NCBI RefSeq assembly: GCF_001610875.1
Contig: NZ_CP011272.1
Coordinates: 372,001 to 436,000, forward strand
Source of the DNA: Pirellula sp. SH-Sr6A
GTDB taxonomy: Bacteria > Planctomycetota > Planctomycetia > Pirellulales > Pirellulaceae
Length of the DNA stretch: 64,000 nucleotides
Direction: 5' to 3'
Shown: positions 9,627 to 18,319 of the stretch, piece after piece
Layout: every line of letters starts with the position of its first letter
Position numbering within the stretch: position 1 is the first letter of the stretch
Made by a program: the position numbers and the translations under genes
The notes under the pieces: generated by a model
What the model was told of the DNA's origin: nothing
The model's database searches: none
Seen by the model: the letters and a program-made list of their open reading frames with translations, nothing else

Positions 9627-10055
9627 TTACTCCTTGGACATTACTGTTCGCACCTTGGTGGTGCGATCGGATAGGACATGCCCAAAAAAGGGACTGTTGA
9701 CTGCATACGAAGCGCTTACTTCGATAGCAACGTTGGATCCTCGCGGAACTCCGTAGACTTCAGCTGGAGAGAGCTGGACGGTGGCACCACGAATCCCTCT
9801 GGCAGCTAGAACGCGTTCTGCGCTTGCGACCGCATCTGCGGAATTAGCTCCGGTTTTAGCGGCCTCGCGAATACCCTCGTAAGCGCTCGTCGCGAGCGAC
9901 TGTTTCACAAAGATGGCCGAGGTCGCTTCCATGCTTCCCAGAAGCAGGATCATAAGTACAGGGAGGCAAACCGCGAACTCTACCAACGCCCCCCCGTATC
10001 GGGCCTTCGCCGCCGGTAGCCGAATTTGCAGATGATTGCTGATGGGTATTAGCAT
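9627..10055 (-). CDS. TadE-like pseudopilin
   Basis: The 142 residues contain a basic leader, then GGALVEFAVCLPVLMILLLGSMEATSAI, the TadE hydrophobic helix with its conserved Glu. A periplasmic domain follows with SAYEGIREAAKTGAN and RGIRGATVQLSP, resembling the other TadE-like protein two genes on (8114-8527). Order is tadE-like, VWA/tadG-like, tadE-like, with 4- and 6-base gaps, so one operon. None of the rest of a Tad machine (CpaF ATPase, TadB/C, secretin, prepilin peptidase) is in this window. Confidence 0.9.
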   Translation of the reverse strand: MLIPISNHLQIRLPAAKARYGGALVEFAVCLPVLMILLLGSMEATSAIFVKQSLATSAYEGIREAAKTGANSADAVASAERVLAARGIRGATVQLSPAEVYGVPRGSNVAIEVSASYAVNSPFFGHVLSDRTTKVRTVMSKE

Positions 10056-10103
10056 GGGGAATATGAATCCGATTCCAAGAACATCGTCTCTTCAATACCT
10101 AGG

Positions 10104-12293
10104 TCATGGAGCGACGGGATTTGGCTTCTTCGACAAGTAGTTTTGCATTCGGATTCGGTTAGGCGTTCGCATGGTAGCGATCCAAGCGATCAAACTGATT
10201 GCAATACCTACACTCAATGTATTCCACATATCCGTATAGGCCCACGCGCCTTGGTCGACGGTGATCGCCCAACTCATCCAATCAGGAACCATTTCCCCTC
10301 GCGAACTACTGGTTGCAATAAACATCGAAACCGAGTTGTGAACAAAGTGAAATACGATCGTGCAGGCGACTCCACCGGTTCGATACGCGATCCAACCGAG
10401 CAAAAGTCCCATCAAACTTGCAGAGATCGTTTGTTGAAGCACCCCATGGGATAGTCCAAATAGAAACGCGGATAGCAGTACGGCCCGCAGATGCCCCGAA
10501 TCTCTCTGCAATCCTGAAAAGATGAAGCCGCGGAAAACCAGTTCTTCGCACACCGCTGGCAAGAGTGCCATTACCAAAAGGACAGAAACAAAGGGTGCGG
10601 CCGAAAGAATGTAGTCAAACTGACGTAGGAGTTCGACGGTTTCTTCTCCAATTTTGTACTCGTGTCCGATGATGGATGCGATGACACTGTAGGTAGGATG
10701 CAATACAAGTGCCAATGCGGCACTCGCAACGATTTCACGGAACGATACGGCGTTGAGTCGAAGCGACTGCCTGAGCGATCGAGTTAGAATCGTCGCCATG
10801 ATCAGGGCGGGCGCCAGCATCATTCCGATTTGGATGGTCAGGGTCGATTGAACGATTCCTCCCCAGTGAAGTTCGCTCGTTGGAATGCTAAGTCGACCGA
10901 AGAACAAGCACACCAGAATCAACAAGCCGCACAGGATGGATTCATTTGCGGTAGGAGTACTCTCTCTCTTACGCCACGCATCCCGGATCCAGCTCTTGAT
11001 GGATGTCCTCGCACCGTCTCGAAACATGACGCTTTCGTTTTCAAACTGTCGCACCGCCCATCGCGTCGCCAGGAGTGTACAGAACACCGTCACAATCCCA
11101 ACCGTCGGGAGATGCAAAAAGGCTTGCAGGTACTCGCCGTCCATAAGAGCCCGAGACAAAAGGACGGCTCCGGTGATTGGAATCACACTTGTTCCGGGTG
11201 CCAGGGTCACGCCTGGGATCATGGGAAGCATTACCAATGGCATGCCTACCAAAAGCAATGGCATCAAATAATACTGCCCTTCTTTAGTGCTCCTCGCAAG
11301 GCTCGCGACGGCCAAGGCCAAAGCACTGAACATCGCAGAGATAGGTAAGACAAGGAGAATGAGCCAAGCCAGGGAGTGCAGAGGGAGAGGCCCCAAAGCG
11401 CTAATCATCTGATTCCCCGGGGCTCCTTGAAACCGAGTCATGACGACAGATGCGGTCGTGTACATGCTCAATAGATTCAAAATGGCAGTACCGAGACTAA
11501 AGCAAAGAATGGTAAGGAGTTTGCCCCAAACAATTTCGCGGCGCCTCGCAGGACTGCAGAGCAACGTTTCGAGTGTCCCTCGCTCTTTCTCTCCTGCGCA
11601 CAAATCGATTGCCGGATAAAAGGCGCCAGTCAATGCCCAAACAAGCATGACGAAGGGAAGTATCTTCGTCCATATCATGGAGCGTTTGGATTCAGCTGGT
11701 GCAACATCTACCCAGTGCAGTTTTGGTAGTTCCAGTGAAGAGGGAGACATCCCTGCGTTTTCAAGCTGCGTTCGGAGCGAGTCTTGATGGACTTGCTCAA
11801 ACTTCCTCTGAAATAGATTCGACGCTACGACCGAGCGGTCCCACCGTTGGTTGCTTATGACTTGTAAAGCATCAGTCCACTTGGCGCCATCGGCAACGCC
11901 GCCCCAATGAATTAGCAAGTCGATTTCATGCAATTTGAGGACTTGCTCGATCGCTTTCGAAGTTTGCGAGAGGACTTTTAGATCCGAATCCTTCCGTAGG
12001 AGACTCACGTCATGTAATAGATTGTTTAGCTTAGGATCGGCGTCGATTCTCTTCCAAAAAACTTGAGCATCCGATTGCGTGAGTCGATCGAGCTCAGAGG
12101 GTGCATCATCGCTTTGGATAAATCCGATGACGACAGCATCCTGTTTATGGAATTGCGCGACTTCGAACAACACCATCCCCATGAGGGGATAGAGGAGCAA
12201 GGGCAGGAAGAAGATCGTGAACATGGTTCGGCGATCTCGCAATTGATCGCGAACCTCGCGTTCGAAGATCAGCTTGACATGGGACCAGTTCAT
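10104..12293 (-). CDS. ABC-2 permease fused to a CPBP intramembrane protease domain
   Basis: The 729 residues join two membrane domains. Residues ~1-430 are an ABC-2/NatB-type permease: LIFEREVRDQLRDRRTMFTIF at the start, a large external loop, then the LCAGEKERGTLETLLCSP motif and several TM helices. Residues ~480-690 form a CPBP (CAAX-protease-like) domain with its glutamate pair in CEELVFRGFIFSGL (near 580), the FGLSHG histidine and the later FHFVHNS histidine. The start ATG overlaps the stop of the ATPase gene by 4 bases, so the two are made together. Substrate unknown; Na+ export is known for NatAB only. CPBP fusions of this kind recur in planctomycetes. Confidence 0.92.
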   Translation of the reverse strand: MNWSHVKLIFEREVRDQLRDRRTMFTIFFLPLLLYPLMGMVLFEVAQFHKQDAVVIGFIQSDDAPSELDRLTQSDAQVFWKRIDADPKLNNLLHDVSLLRKDSDLKVLSQTSKAIEQVLKLHEIDLLIHWGGVADGAKWTDALQVISNQRWDRSVVASNLFQRKFEQVHQDSLRTQLENAGMSPSSLELPKLHWVDVAPAESKRSMIWTKILPFVMLVWALTGAFYPAIDLCAGEKERGTLETLLCSPARRREIVWGKLLTILCFSLGTAILNLLSMYTTASVVMTRFQGAPGNQMISALGPLPLHSLAWLILLVLPISAMFSALALAVASLARSTKEGQYYLMPLLLVGMPLVMLPMIPGVTLAPGTSVIPITGAVLLSRALMDGEYLQAFLHLPTVGIVTVFCTLLATRWAVRQFENESVMFRDGARTSIKSWIRDAWRKRESTPTANESILCGLLILVCLFFGRLSIPTSELHWGGIVQSTLTIQIGMMLAPALIMATILTRSLRQSLRLNAVSFREIVASAALALVLHPTYSVIASIIGHEYKIGEETVELLRQFDYILSAAPFVSVLLVMALLPAVCEELVFRGFIFSGLQRDSGHLRAVLLSAFLFGLSHGVLQQTISASLMGLLLGWIAYRTGGVACTIVFHFVHNSVSMFIATSSSRGEMVPDWMSWAITVDQGAWAYTDMWNTLSVGIAISLIAWIATMRTPNRIRMQNYLSKKPNPVAP

Positions 12294-13090
12294 GAGACGC
12301 CTCCTGCGAAGAGTGACTCCATTGGAGCATCACCACGAAGGAGCAACTGATAAAACAGTTCTTCAAAATCGCGTTGACTGTGCCGCTCGGCGAGCTCATC
12401 CAAGGTGCCGGTATCGACGATCCTACCTTTGTACATAATGGCCACACGGTCGCACAATCGTTCGACTTCACGCATGATGTGCGTGGAATAGATGATGCAT
12501 TTTCCTTGGTCGCGGAGTTCTTTCACAATCAATTGCAATGTCCTCGCGACCAAGACATCCAATCCTAGCGATGCCTCATCGAAGATCAGCACGGGCGGGT
12601 CATGCACGAGTGCTCGAGCGATCGAAACCTTTTGTTTCATGCCTGTCGACATTTTCGCTCCGGGGCAATCGCGGAAGTCCCGCATTTGGAGTTGGTCGAA
12701 CATGAATTCCATTCGCTCTTCGAGTGCGTCTTCTTCGATGCCATAGAGCCTACCGAAGTACTCGACCATCTCCCAAGCGGACATACGGTCGTAGATGGCC
12801 GTGTTGTTCGAAACAAATCCGATGGAATGCCGCACGTAATCGGCTTGGCTGGAAACGTCGAAATGAAAAACCTTGGCGTGCCCTGAAGTCGGCTTCAGGA
12901 TCGTAGCGAGGATTCGAAGAGCGGTCGTTTTGCCCGCGCCGTTGGGACCGAGGAGTCCGAAGACTTCTCCGGCTTTGGCGGTGAACGAGATGCCATCTAA
13001 CGCACGATATTCACCGGCTGAAGTATCAGGGTAGATTTTGGTCAGGTTTTGAACTTGAACTAATTCCATGCGTTCTACCGGTGTTTGCAC
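12290..13090 (-). CDS. ABC transporter ATP-binding protein (NatA-like)
   Basis: This is a 266-residue ATPase partner of the downstream permease-CPBP fusion. Walker A is GPNGAGKTT. The signature is MSTGMKQKVSIARAL, where the usual LSGGQ is replaced by STGMK, as in the NatA/gliding-type subgroup. Walker B is VLIFDEASLGLD, with Ala-Ser where most have Pro-Thr, and the switch His lies in YSTHIMREVERLC. A second in-frame ATG at 13069 (MELVQV) may be the true start. It likely energises export or signalling by the fused permease. Confidence 0.94.
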   Translation of the reverse strand: MQTPVERMELVQVQNLTKIYPDTSAGEYRALDGISFTAKAGEVFGLLGPNGAGKTTALRILATILKPTSGHAKVFHFDVSSQADYVRHSIGFVSNNTAIYDRMSAWEMVEYFGRLYGIEEDALEERMEFMFDQLQMRDFRDCPGAKMSTGMKQKVSIARALVHDPPVLIFDEASLGLDVLVARTLQLIVKELRDQGKCIIYSTHIMREVERLCDRVAIMYKGRIVDTGTLDELAERHSQRDFEELFYQLLLRGDAPMESLFAGGVS

Positions 13091-13384
13091 TCAGTTGACG
13101 GACCAGAACAAGACTGGCGTTGAAAGAGACTTACCTTACCGCTAACGCAAAGATTCATGATCCCGAAGGAGATTAGGGCGATTCCCTCTCTCCAAGCAAT
13201 AGCTTCGGATTAATCCTCCCAATCGATAGTCTTTGGCTAGGCACAATGAGATAGAGCCGAATGTTTTGCAAAATCGCTCAAGTCGATTTGCTAACGAGAA
13301 TGCTGGATCTAGGCTTCGACCGTCGAACTGTTTCGACATGTAGCCCGTAAGGTGCCCCGTATCGCGTTGAGTGTTTTCTTGAGT
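13091..13384. other. Divergent intergenic region
   Basis: About 290 bases separate the minus-strand ABC operon from the plus-strand HDOD gene, so promoters for both should lie here. I see no gene, no convincing -35/-10 pair and no strong hairpin. Confidence 0.5.
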
Positions 13385-14299
13385 ATGAACAAAGCCCAAA
13401 AAGTTCGAAATTTGGAAGAAGTCCTGGCGAATACCCAATTGCCAGCCTTACCCACGAGCGCCATGCGTCTCCTCGAGCTCTCGCAGGACACGCGAAACGG
13501 ACCCGCTGAGTATGCGAAGCCCATCGAAGCGGACGCGGGGTTGATGGGTCAGATTCTCCGATTCGTTAACTCGTCGTACTTCGGCTTCTCGCGCGAGATC
13601 GCGTCGATTCATCAAGCCTTGTCGTTGCTCGGAGTTCGGACAGTAAAGAACTTTGCGTTGTGGAGCGCCGTTTTTGCGTTGGTACCCAATCCGAAGTTCG
13701 GACCTTTCGATTTAAAGAGTTTGTGGCAGGACTCGCTGAGACGAGCTGTCTTTGCCAGGAGTCTTGGTCGAGTTCTGAAGTTGCCGAATGCTGAAGATTT
13801 GTTTGCAGCTGCCCTTCTTCAAGACATGGCCATTCCACTCTTGCTCAAGGCCCTACCGGAGGAGTACGAGAAACTGATTGAACGTCGAGCTGCAGAAAAG
13901 GTACGGCTTTCATCGTTGGAAAAGGAAGTGTTTGGTTGGGACCACGCACAGGCGGCTGGCGCTCTATGTCGCAATTGGAGATTGCCAGAAGAGTTTGCGG
14001 TATTGATTGAACGTCACCCAGACGTTGATGAGCTACTGACCGGCCCATCTCCGAAGAAAGATGCTGCTTGCGTCGCCGTGGCATCCTTGCTCCCGTCATG
14101 CAGGGATCAGCAATGGCTTGAGCACGATTCCTTCTTAGAAAAACTGGATCAGATTACCGGCGAGATCGAAGTCGATTTGGACGAACTCATCGGTGCGGTC
14201 GATGCATCCTTTACCGAATTCGCACCGATTCTTAAATTGCCAGTTCCCGAAAGATCTCTTGCAGATTGGCTTCGCGAAGAAGAGAGTCATCACGCATGA
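13385..14299 (+). CDS. HDOD domain protein
   Basis: The ATG at 13385 gives 304 residues; upstream in-frame starts add only a short non-conserved tail. Residues ~15-210 match the HDOD domain: LPALPTSAMRLLELSQD, VNSSYFGFSREIASIHQALSLLGVRTVKNFAL and AALLQDMAIPLLL. The HD dyad of true HD hydrolases is absent (QDMA in its place), as expected for HDOD proteins, which act as signalling scaffolds rather than enzymes. HDOD proteins regulate motility, c-di-GMP and stress in other bacteria. Its stop overlaps the start of the next small gene (ATGA), so the pair is probably co-translated. Confidence 0.9.
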   Translation: MNKAQKVRNLEEVLANTQLPALPTSAMRLLELSQDTRNGPAEYAKPIEADAGLMGQILRFVNSSYFGFSREIASIHQALSLLGVRTVKNFALWSAVFALVPNPKFGPFDLKSLWQDSLRRAVFARSLGRVLKLPNAEDLFAAALLQDMAIPLLLKALPEEYEKLIERRAAEKVRLSSLEKEVFGWDHAQAAGALCRNWRLPEEFAVLIERHPDVDELLTGPSPKKDAACVAVASLLPSCRDQQWLEHDSFLEKLDQITGEIEVDLDELIGAVDASFTEFAPILKLPVPERSLADWLREEESHHA

Positions 14300-14643
14300 T
14301 TGAAACCGTCCATAACTATTCCAACGAGATGATCCTGCAAGCTATCTCGGCCGAATTGCCGGCATTGGAGCCACAGCTTCAATTGGCAGTAGCAATGATC
14401 CTACGTCAAGAGACGCTCGGACAAAGCGGTGCGGCCGATACGATGCAGGATGAGCTGTCTGGACATCAAATCCAGAGCGCTTATTTGAGACTTCAGTCCT
14501 TGATCGATCAGCAGAGTGCGGTCGCGCAAGAATTGGGTGAACTCGCGACGGGTTCGCCATGTGAATTCGAGCCGAATCAAATCTGGATTTTGATCCGTGC
14601 CATCAAAGCGCAGAGCCGACTCGTGGACTTGATGATCCCGTAG
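14296..14643 (+). CDS. Small protein of unknown function, coupled to the HDOD gene
   Basis: I do not recognise this 115-residue protein. It is Leu/Gln/Ala-rich and predicted mostly helical (LQAISAELPALEPQLQLAVAMIL, then AYLRLQSLIDQQSAVAQELGELA). There is no signal peptide or TM segment, so it is cytoplasmic. The start is set by the ATGA overlap with the HDOD gene. That coupling suggests a partner or small regulator of the HDOD protein; this is inference from context. It ends 86 bases from the convergent pseudo-ATPase gene. Confidence 0.75.
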   Translation: MIETVHNYSNEMILQAISAELPALEPQLQLAVAMILRQETLGQSGAADTMQDELSGHQIQSAYLRLQSLIDQQSAVAQELGELATGSPCEFEPNQIWILIRAIKAQSRLVDLMIP

Positions 14644-14729
14644 GCTCACACGCTGGTTCTATGGGACGTTCGAATGTGCGATGGCGTGCGCGATGCGTGA
14701 TCGATGCGTGATCGTCTCGACGGCATCGA

Positions 14730-16121
14730 CTATCCTTGTGGAGCTTGTTTGGCAGCCAACATCTTTTGGACTTCTTGGAGCGATGTGTGTCCTAACGCAC
14801 ATGCCGCGATCCCTTCTTCTTGAAACCCGAGATGGTTTCGCTGTTTAGCGATCTTCCGGATTTCATCGGGATTCGCAGCGTATTTCAAGAACGCTTGCTT
14901 CATGACATCGTCGACGGTGAGCAGTTCGAAGATGGCCATACGTCCGAAGTAGCCGCGACCGTTGCACTTTTTGCAGATCTCAATCTCAATGGGTTTGCCG
15001 TTCGCATCCACGCGTTGTTCCGGCGGTGGTGGGATCGTGGGGTTCCAAAGCTTTTGAATTCTTCCAGGCGGAACACCGAGTTTTTGGAGGAGTTGTGGAT
15101 TGGGTTGATACGGTTGTTTGCAACGATCACAGAGCCGTCGCACCAAGCGAGCATTGATAACGCCGGACAACATCTTCACGATGTTTTTGGCTTGCGCTCG
15201 GTGTTTGAGCATGAGTTGGAGGACCGCATCTACGGCGTCGGTCGCGACAACGCGGGTGACAGCATGTTTTCCATGGGTCATCAATTGTTCGTAGACAGCC
15301 TCGACAATGTCGTCATCGATCAGTGACGGCATGACAAGGACATCGGGTTGCCGGAGCATCAATTTCGCAAAATGCCCAAGGGGCGGGTCTCCTACCCCGG
15401 GTTCGAAGAAGTTCTGAGTCACGTTGATGATCTCTGGATCCGCATCGGCTTTATTCTCCAGAGAGACCCAATCCCGAACGTATTTGTCGGCATTTTCTAA
15501 AGCAACGCGCCAAAGGGATGGCAAGCCGTGGGTAGGGGGAGCGCTCACGACGATCAAACCACGATCGCCATTGAGCATGCTTCGAAACGACTCGATCATC
15601 GAGTCGCGCATTCCAAGATCGGACAGTGTCTTAAGAGTTGGTTTCTTGGTATCAATCGTGAAAAGGACGCGTTCTCCTGTCGGTACCCCCGCGCTCATAA
15701 ACGAGATGACCCAGTCGATCTCCTTGAAGTTGGTAGCGAACTTCGCTTCTTGCTTTGCACGTCGTTCGGCGGGATTCAATCCGAGTATTTTTTTGATGGC
15801 AACGAGAGCGCCATCGCCGGTAGCGCGGTCCATAGGGGGCAAGGTCTCCCAGACACCATCGATTCGATAGCGAACAATTGCCCCCTTGGTGGAAAAATCC
15901 ATGTGGATGCGGTCAGCACGCCCTGCAATGGCATTGGCAATCACGATCAACGCGACGGGATATCCGGGCAGTTGCCTCGCGGCGATCGACAGCCCTTGAG
16001 CTTCGTCTTTGGGGATCCCGATTTGCTTGATTTCCAATGCCGGCAACGTGATCTCACCTCCAGCAGCCACGGCCATTGGATCGGAGGTAGCAGGCTTGGG
16101 TTTTTTCTTGCCAAAAATCAT
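14730..16121 (-). CDS. GspE/PilB-family protein with degenerate ATPase motifs
   Basis: The 463 residues follow the GspE/PilB fold in order: ADRIHMDFSTKGAIVRYRIDGVW (residues ~69-91, like the GspE N2 domain), SAGVPTGERVLF (~143-154), LGM, then the ATPase core and a zinc module with Cys331, Cys334, Cys383 and Cys386. The Walker A position (188-202) reads GLIVVSAPPTHGLPS, with no Gly-Lys-Ser/Thr. The Walker B region (256-268) reads LRQPDVLVMPSLI, without the usual GEIRD, and the His box is also lost. It is therefore probably unable to hydrolyse ATP and may act as a structural or regulatory subunit. It sits just downstream of pilT on the same strand. Confidence 0.88.
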   Translation of the reverse strand: MIFGKKKPKPATSDPMAVAAGGEITLPALEIKQIGIPKDEAQGLSIAARQLPGYPVALIVIANAIAGRADRIHMDFSTKGAIVRYRIDGVWETLPPMDRATGDGALVAIKKILGLNPAERRAKQEAKFATNFKEIDWVISFMSAGVPTGERVLFTIDTKKPTLKTLSDLGMRDSMIESFRSMLNGDRGLIVVSAPPTHGLPSLWRVALENADKYVRDWVSLENKADADPEIINVTQNFFEPGVGDPPLGHFAKLMLRQPDVLVMPSLIDDDIVEAVYEQLMTHGKHAVTRVVATDAVDAVLQLMLKHRAQAKNIVKMLSGVINARLVRRLCDRCKQPYQPNPQLLQKLGVPPGRIQKLWNPTIPPPPEQRVDANGKPIEIEICKKCNGRGYFGRMAIFELLTVDDVMKQAFLKYAANPDEIRKIAKQRNHLGFQEEGIAACALGHTSLQEVQKMLAAKQAPQG

Positions 16122-16204
16122 AGTAAGGAAGCTCTAGGGAAGGGGTCCCCGGGGAGGAGATTGGGGGACACCGAGTTAGGAGTAGTGGAGGAAAAGAATA
16201 AGTT

Positions 16205-16232
16205 CGGCCGCATCCAGTTTCGAATGCGGCCG
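16205..16232. repeat. Strong inverted repeat between pilT and the GspE-like gene
   Basis: CGGCCGCAT at 16205-16213 is perfectly matched by ATGCGGCCG at 16224-16232 around a 10-base spacer, giving a stable 9-bp GC-rich hairpin. It lies 18 bases past the pilT stop. Read in the gene direction, only AACTTATTCTTTT follows, so it could be a weak terminator, an mRNA stabiliser or a processing site dividing pilT from the downstream gene. Confidence 0.6.
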
Positions 16233-16250
16233 CACAAAGCTGCGTCGGGC

Positions 16251-17435
16251 TTAAATGATACCAGGCTGGCTAACGTTGATCCCCTTGAGAGCCATTTTGA
16301 GCGCATCCGGGTTAGGAGCCACTTCGAACGCGGTCGGTCGATCGATCAACCCGTCGTCGATAAGTTGCTTGAGGCTCATGGTGAAGTCCTGCATCCCATC
16401 TTCTGCACCGATTCGAATTGCATCGGAAAGCTTTTGATCTTTACCTTCCAAGATCAGTTTTCGGATCATGGGACTAAAGGTCATGACTTCGCAGGTGGGT
16501 ACACGGCTAACGCCTTGACGGATCGATCGAAGCAGCTTTTGTGCGATGATCCCCTTCATGTTGAACGCCATGGCGTTACGAATGGCTCCGTGCAATTCCT
16601 CTGGAAACAAGTCGAGAATACGGCCGATGGTCGAGGGGGCGGTCGACGCGTGAATGGTTCCAAACACCAAGTGCCCGGTTTCGGCTGCGTGGATCGCCGT
16701 CATAAACGTTTCTTGGTCCCGCATTTCACCGACGAGGATGATGTCCGGGTCTTCCCGAACCGCGTGTTTCATCGCGATTTCAAAATTCTTGACATCGGTA
16801 CCTACTTCGCGTTGGTTGATCAGACACTTGTCCTCCGTGTACACGAACTCGATCGGATCTTCGAGGGTCAAGATGTGTTTGCGGTAGGTGCGATTGATCC
16901 AGTTCAACATCGAAGCGATGGTTGTACTTTTTCCCGACCCCGTAACCCCGGCAAGCAAAACCATTCCTTGGTCGAATTTGCAGAGCTCTTCGAGGATAGG
17001 GGGAAGGAACAATCCTTCGAAGTTGGGAATGAAATTATTGATTCGCCGCGCGACCAAACCTGGTCTGCCGAGCTGCTTCAACATGTTCACCCGGAATCGC
17101 CAGTTCTCGCCGTCGACATTGACGGTATAGGAGAAGTCAGCGCCCCCCTCCTCTTCAAAAATGCGACGGTTTCGATCGTCCAGCATCGGGATCAAAAGCC
17201 GGACCATTTCCTCGACTTCAATGGGAGGACGGTTGAGCGGTTTCAAATCCCCTTTGACCCGGACGATCGGGGGTGTACCGACTTTGAGGTGTAAGTCGCT
17301 ACCTTCCAATTTCACGCAGGCTTTGAAGAGTTTATCGACCTCCAGCTCCGATTTGGTCTGCAAAAGGGATGCTGCCAATTCGTCGGCGGCAGGAGTCGAC
17401 TTGTTGGTCTGCGGACGGGCTTCAGCTGTTGCCAT
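16251..17435 (-). CDS. pilT: PilT-type twitching/retraction ATPase
   Basis: The 394 residues make a complete PilT: N-terminal PAS-like part with GSDLHLKVGTPPIVRVKGDL (residues ~45-64), Walker A GVTGSGKSTT (163-172), Asp box LEDPIEF, Walker B DPDIILVGEMRD (229-240) and His box AAETGHLVFGTIH (250-262). PilT depolymerises type IV pili. A family-typical C-terminal Ala-Ile-Arg motif was not seen; the gene ends NVSQPGII. No pilin, PilC or secretin gene is adjacent, though the degenerate GspE-like gene follows. Confidence 0.95.
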   Translation of the reverse strand: MATAEARPQTNKSTPAADELAASLLQTKSELEVDKLFKACVKLEGSDLHLKVGTPPIVRVKGDLKPLNRPPIEVEEMVRLLIPMLDDRNRRIFEEEGGADFSYTVNVDGENWRFRVNMLKQLGRPGLVARRINNFIPNFEGLFLPPILEELCKFDQGMVLLAGVTGSGKSTTIASMLNWINRTYRKHILTLEDPIEFVYTEDKCLINQREVGTDVKNFEIAMKHAVREDPDIILVGEMRDQETFMTAIHAAETGHLVFGTIHASTAPSTIGRILDLFPEELHGAIRNAMAFNMKGIIAQKLLRSIRQGVSRVPTCEVMTFSPMIRKLILEGKDQKLSDAIRIGAEDGMQDFTMSLKQLIDDGLIDRPTAFEVAPNPDALKMALKGINVSQPGII

Positions 17436-17530
17436 AAGGTTCGAGCAGTTTGGGGAAACGAAGAGAATTAGAAATCGCGAGAAGGGCCTCGGTGCCTCCG
17501 CTCCATTCTAGTCTACAACGATCCAAATCC

Positions 17531-18310
17531 CTAATGCGAGGAGCCTAGACGCACCGGAATTCCATTTTGTGCCATCAGACGCTTGGTTTCCTCGATGGTG
17601 AACTCGCCGAAGTGGAAGATACTCGCAGCCAAAACCGCGTCCGCTCTTCCGATTCGGATGGCGTCCACCATATGGATTGGGTGGCCGGCTCCACCGCTCG
17701 CGACAACAGGAATATCGACCGCCTCGCTCACAGCCGCGGTGATCGGCAGGTCGTATCCGTCCTTGGTTCCATCCCGGTCCATGCTGGTGAGGACAATTTC
17801 GCCCGCCCCCAGGCGTTCGACTTCCTTCGCCCACGCGACGGCTTCGAGACCGGTCGGGGTTCGTCCGCCGTGAATATGGACCTCCCAAAACTCCTTGCCA
17901 TCGCGCAGAACACGTTTGGGATCGATGTTGACGACAATGCATTGAGCACCGAACCGCTCGGATGCTTGACGAACGAGCTCCGGATTCTTGCAGGCCGTCG
18001 AGTTGATACTGACTTTGTCGCATCCTGCCTGAAGCAGTTGTCGAATGTCGTCAACCGTGCGAATCCCCCCTCCGACCGTGAGGGGCATGAAGACTTGCTC
18101 GGCCGTGCGTCGCACGACATCGAGCATGATTCCGCGATCTTCGTGGCTCGCGGTGATATCGAGAAATACAAGCTCATCAGCCCCTTCGGACTCATAACGT
18201 TGGGCGATCTGGACTGGATCTCCGGCATCGCGAAGATTGAGAAAATTGGTCCCTTTGACGACCCTTCCGCCATGGACGTCGAGACAGGGGATGACTCTTT
18301 TCGCAAGCAT
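17531..18310 (-). CDS. hisF: Imidazole glycerol phosphate synthase, cyclase subunit
   Basis: HisF closes the imidazole ring using ammonia from HisH, giving IGP and AICAR. The 259 residues form one (beta-alpha)8 barrel with the conserved N-terminus [19 protein letters not shown] (catalytic Asp11), [12 protein letters not shown] for phosphate binding, and [14 protein letters not shown] carrying the second catalytic Asp. The ATG at 18310 sits 9 bases past the carA stop, so it is likely cotranscribed with carA rather than with hisH, which is 10.7 kb away. Confidence 0.97.
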   Translation of the reverse strand: MLAKRVIPCLDVHGGRVVKGTNFLNLRDAGDPVQIAQRYESEGADELVFLDITASHEDRGIMLDVVRRTAEQVFMPLTVGGGIRTVDDIRQLLQAGCDKVSINSTACKNPELVRQASERFGAQCIVVNIDPKRVLRDGKEFWEVHIHGGRTPTGLEAVAWAKEVERLGAGEIVLTSMDRDGTKDGYDLPITAAVSEAVDIPVVASGGAGHPIHMVDAIRIGRADAVLAASIFHFGEFTIEETKRLMAQNGIPVRLGSSH

Positions 18311-18319
18311 CTGCCGTGA

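Noticed and set aside
15528-17294. 588-codon open frame on the plus strand opposite pilT and the GspE-like gene
   Set aside because: It is the antisense shadow of two genes with clear homology on the minus strand; its own sequence is rich in His, Arg and Asp with no domain.
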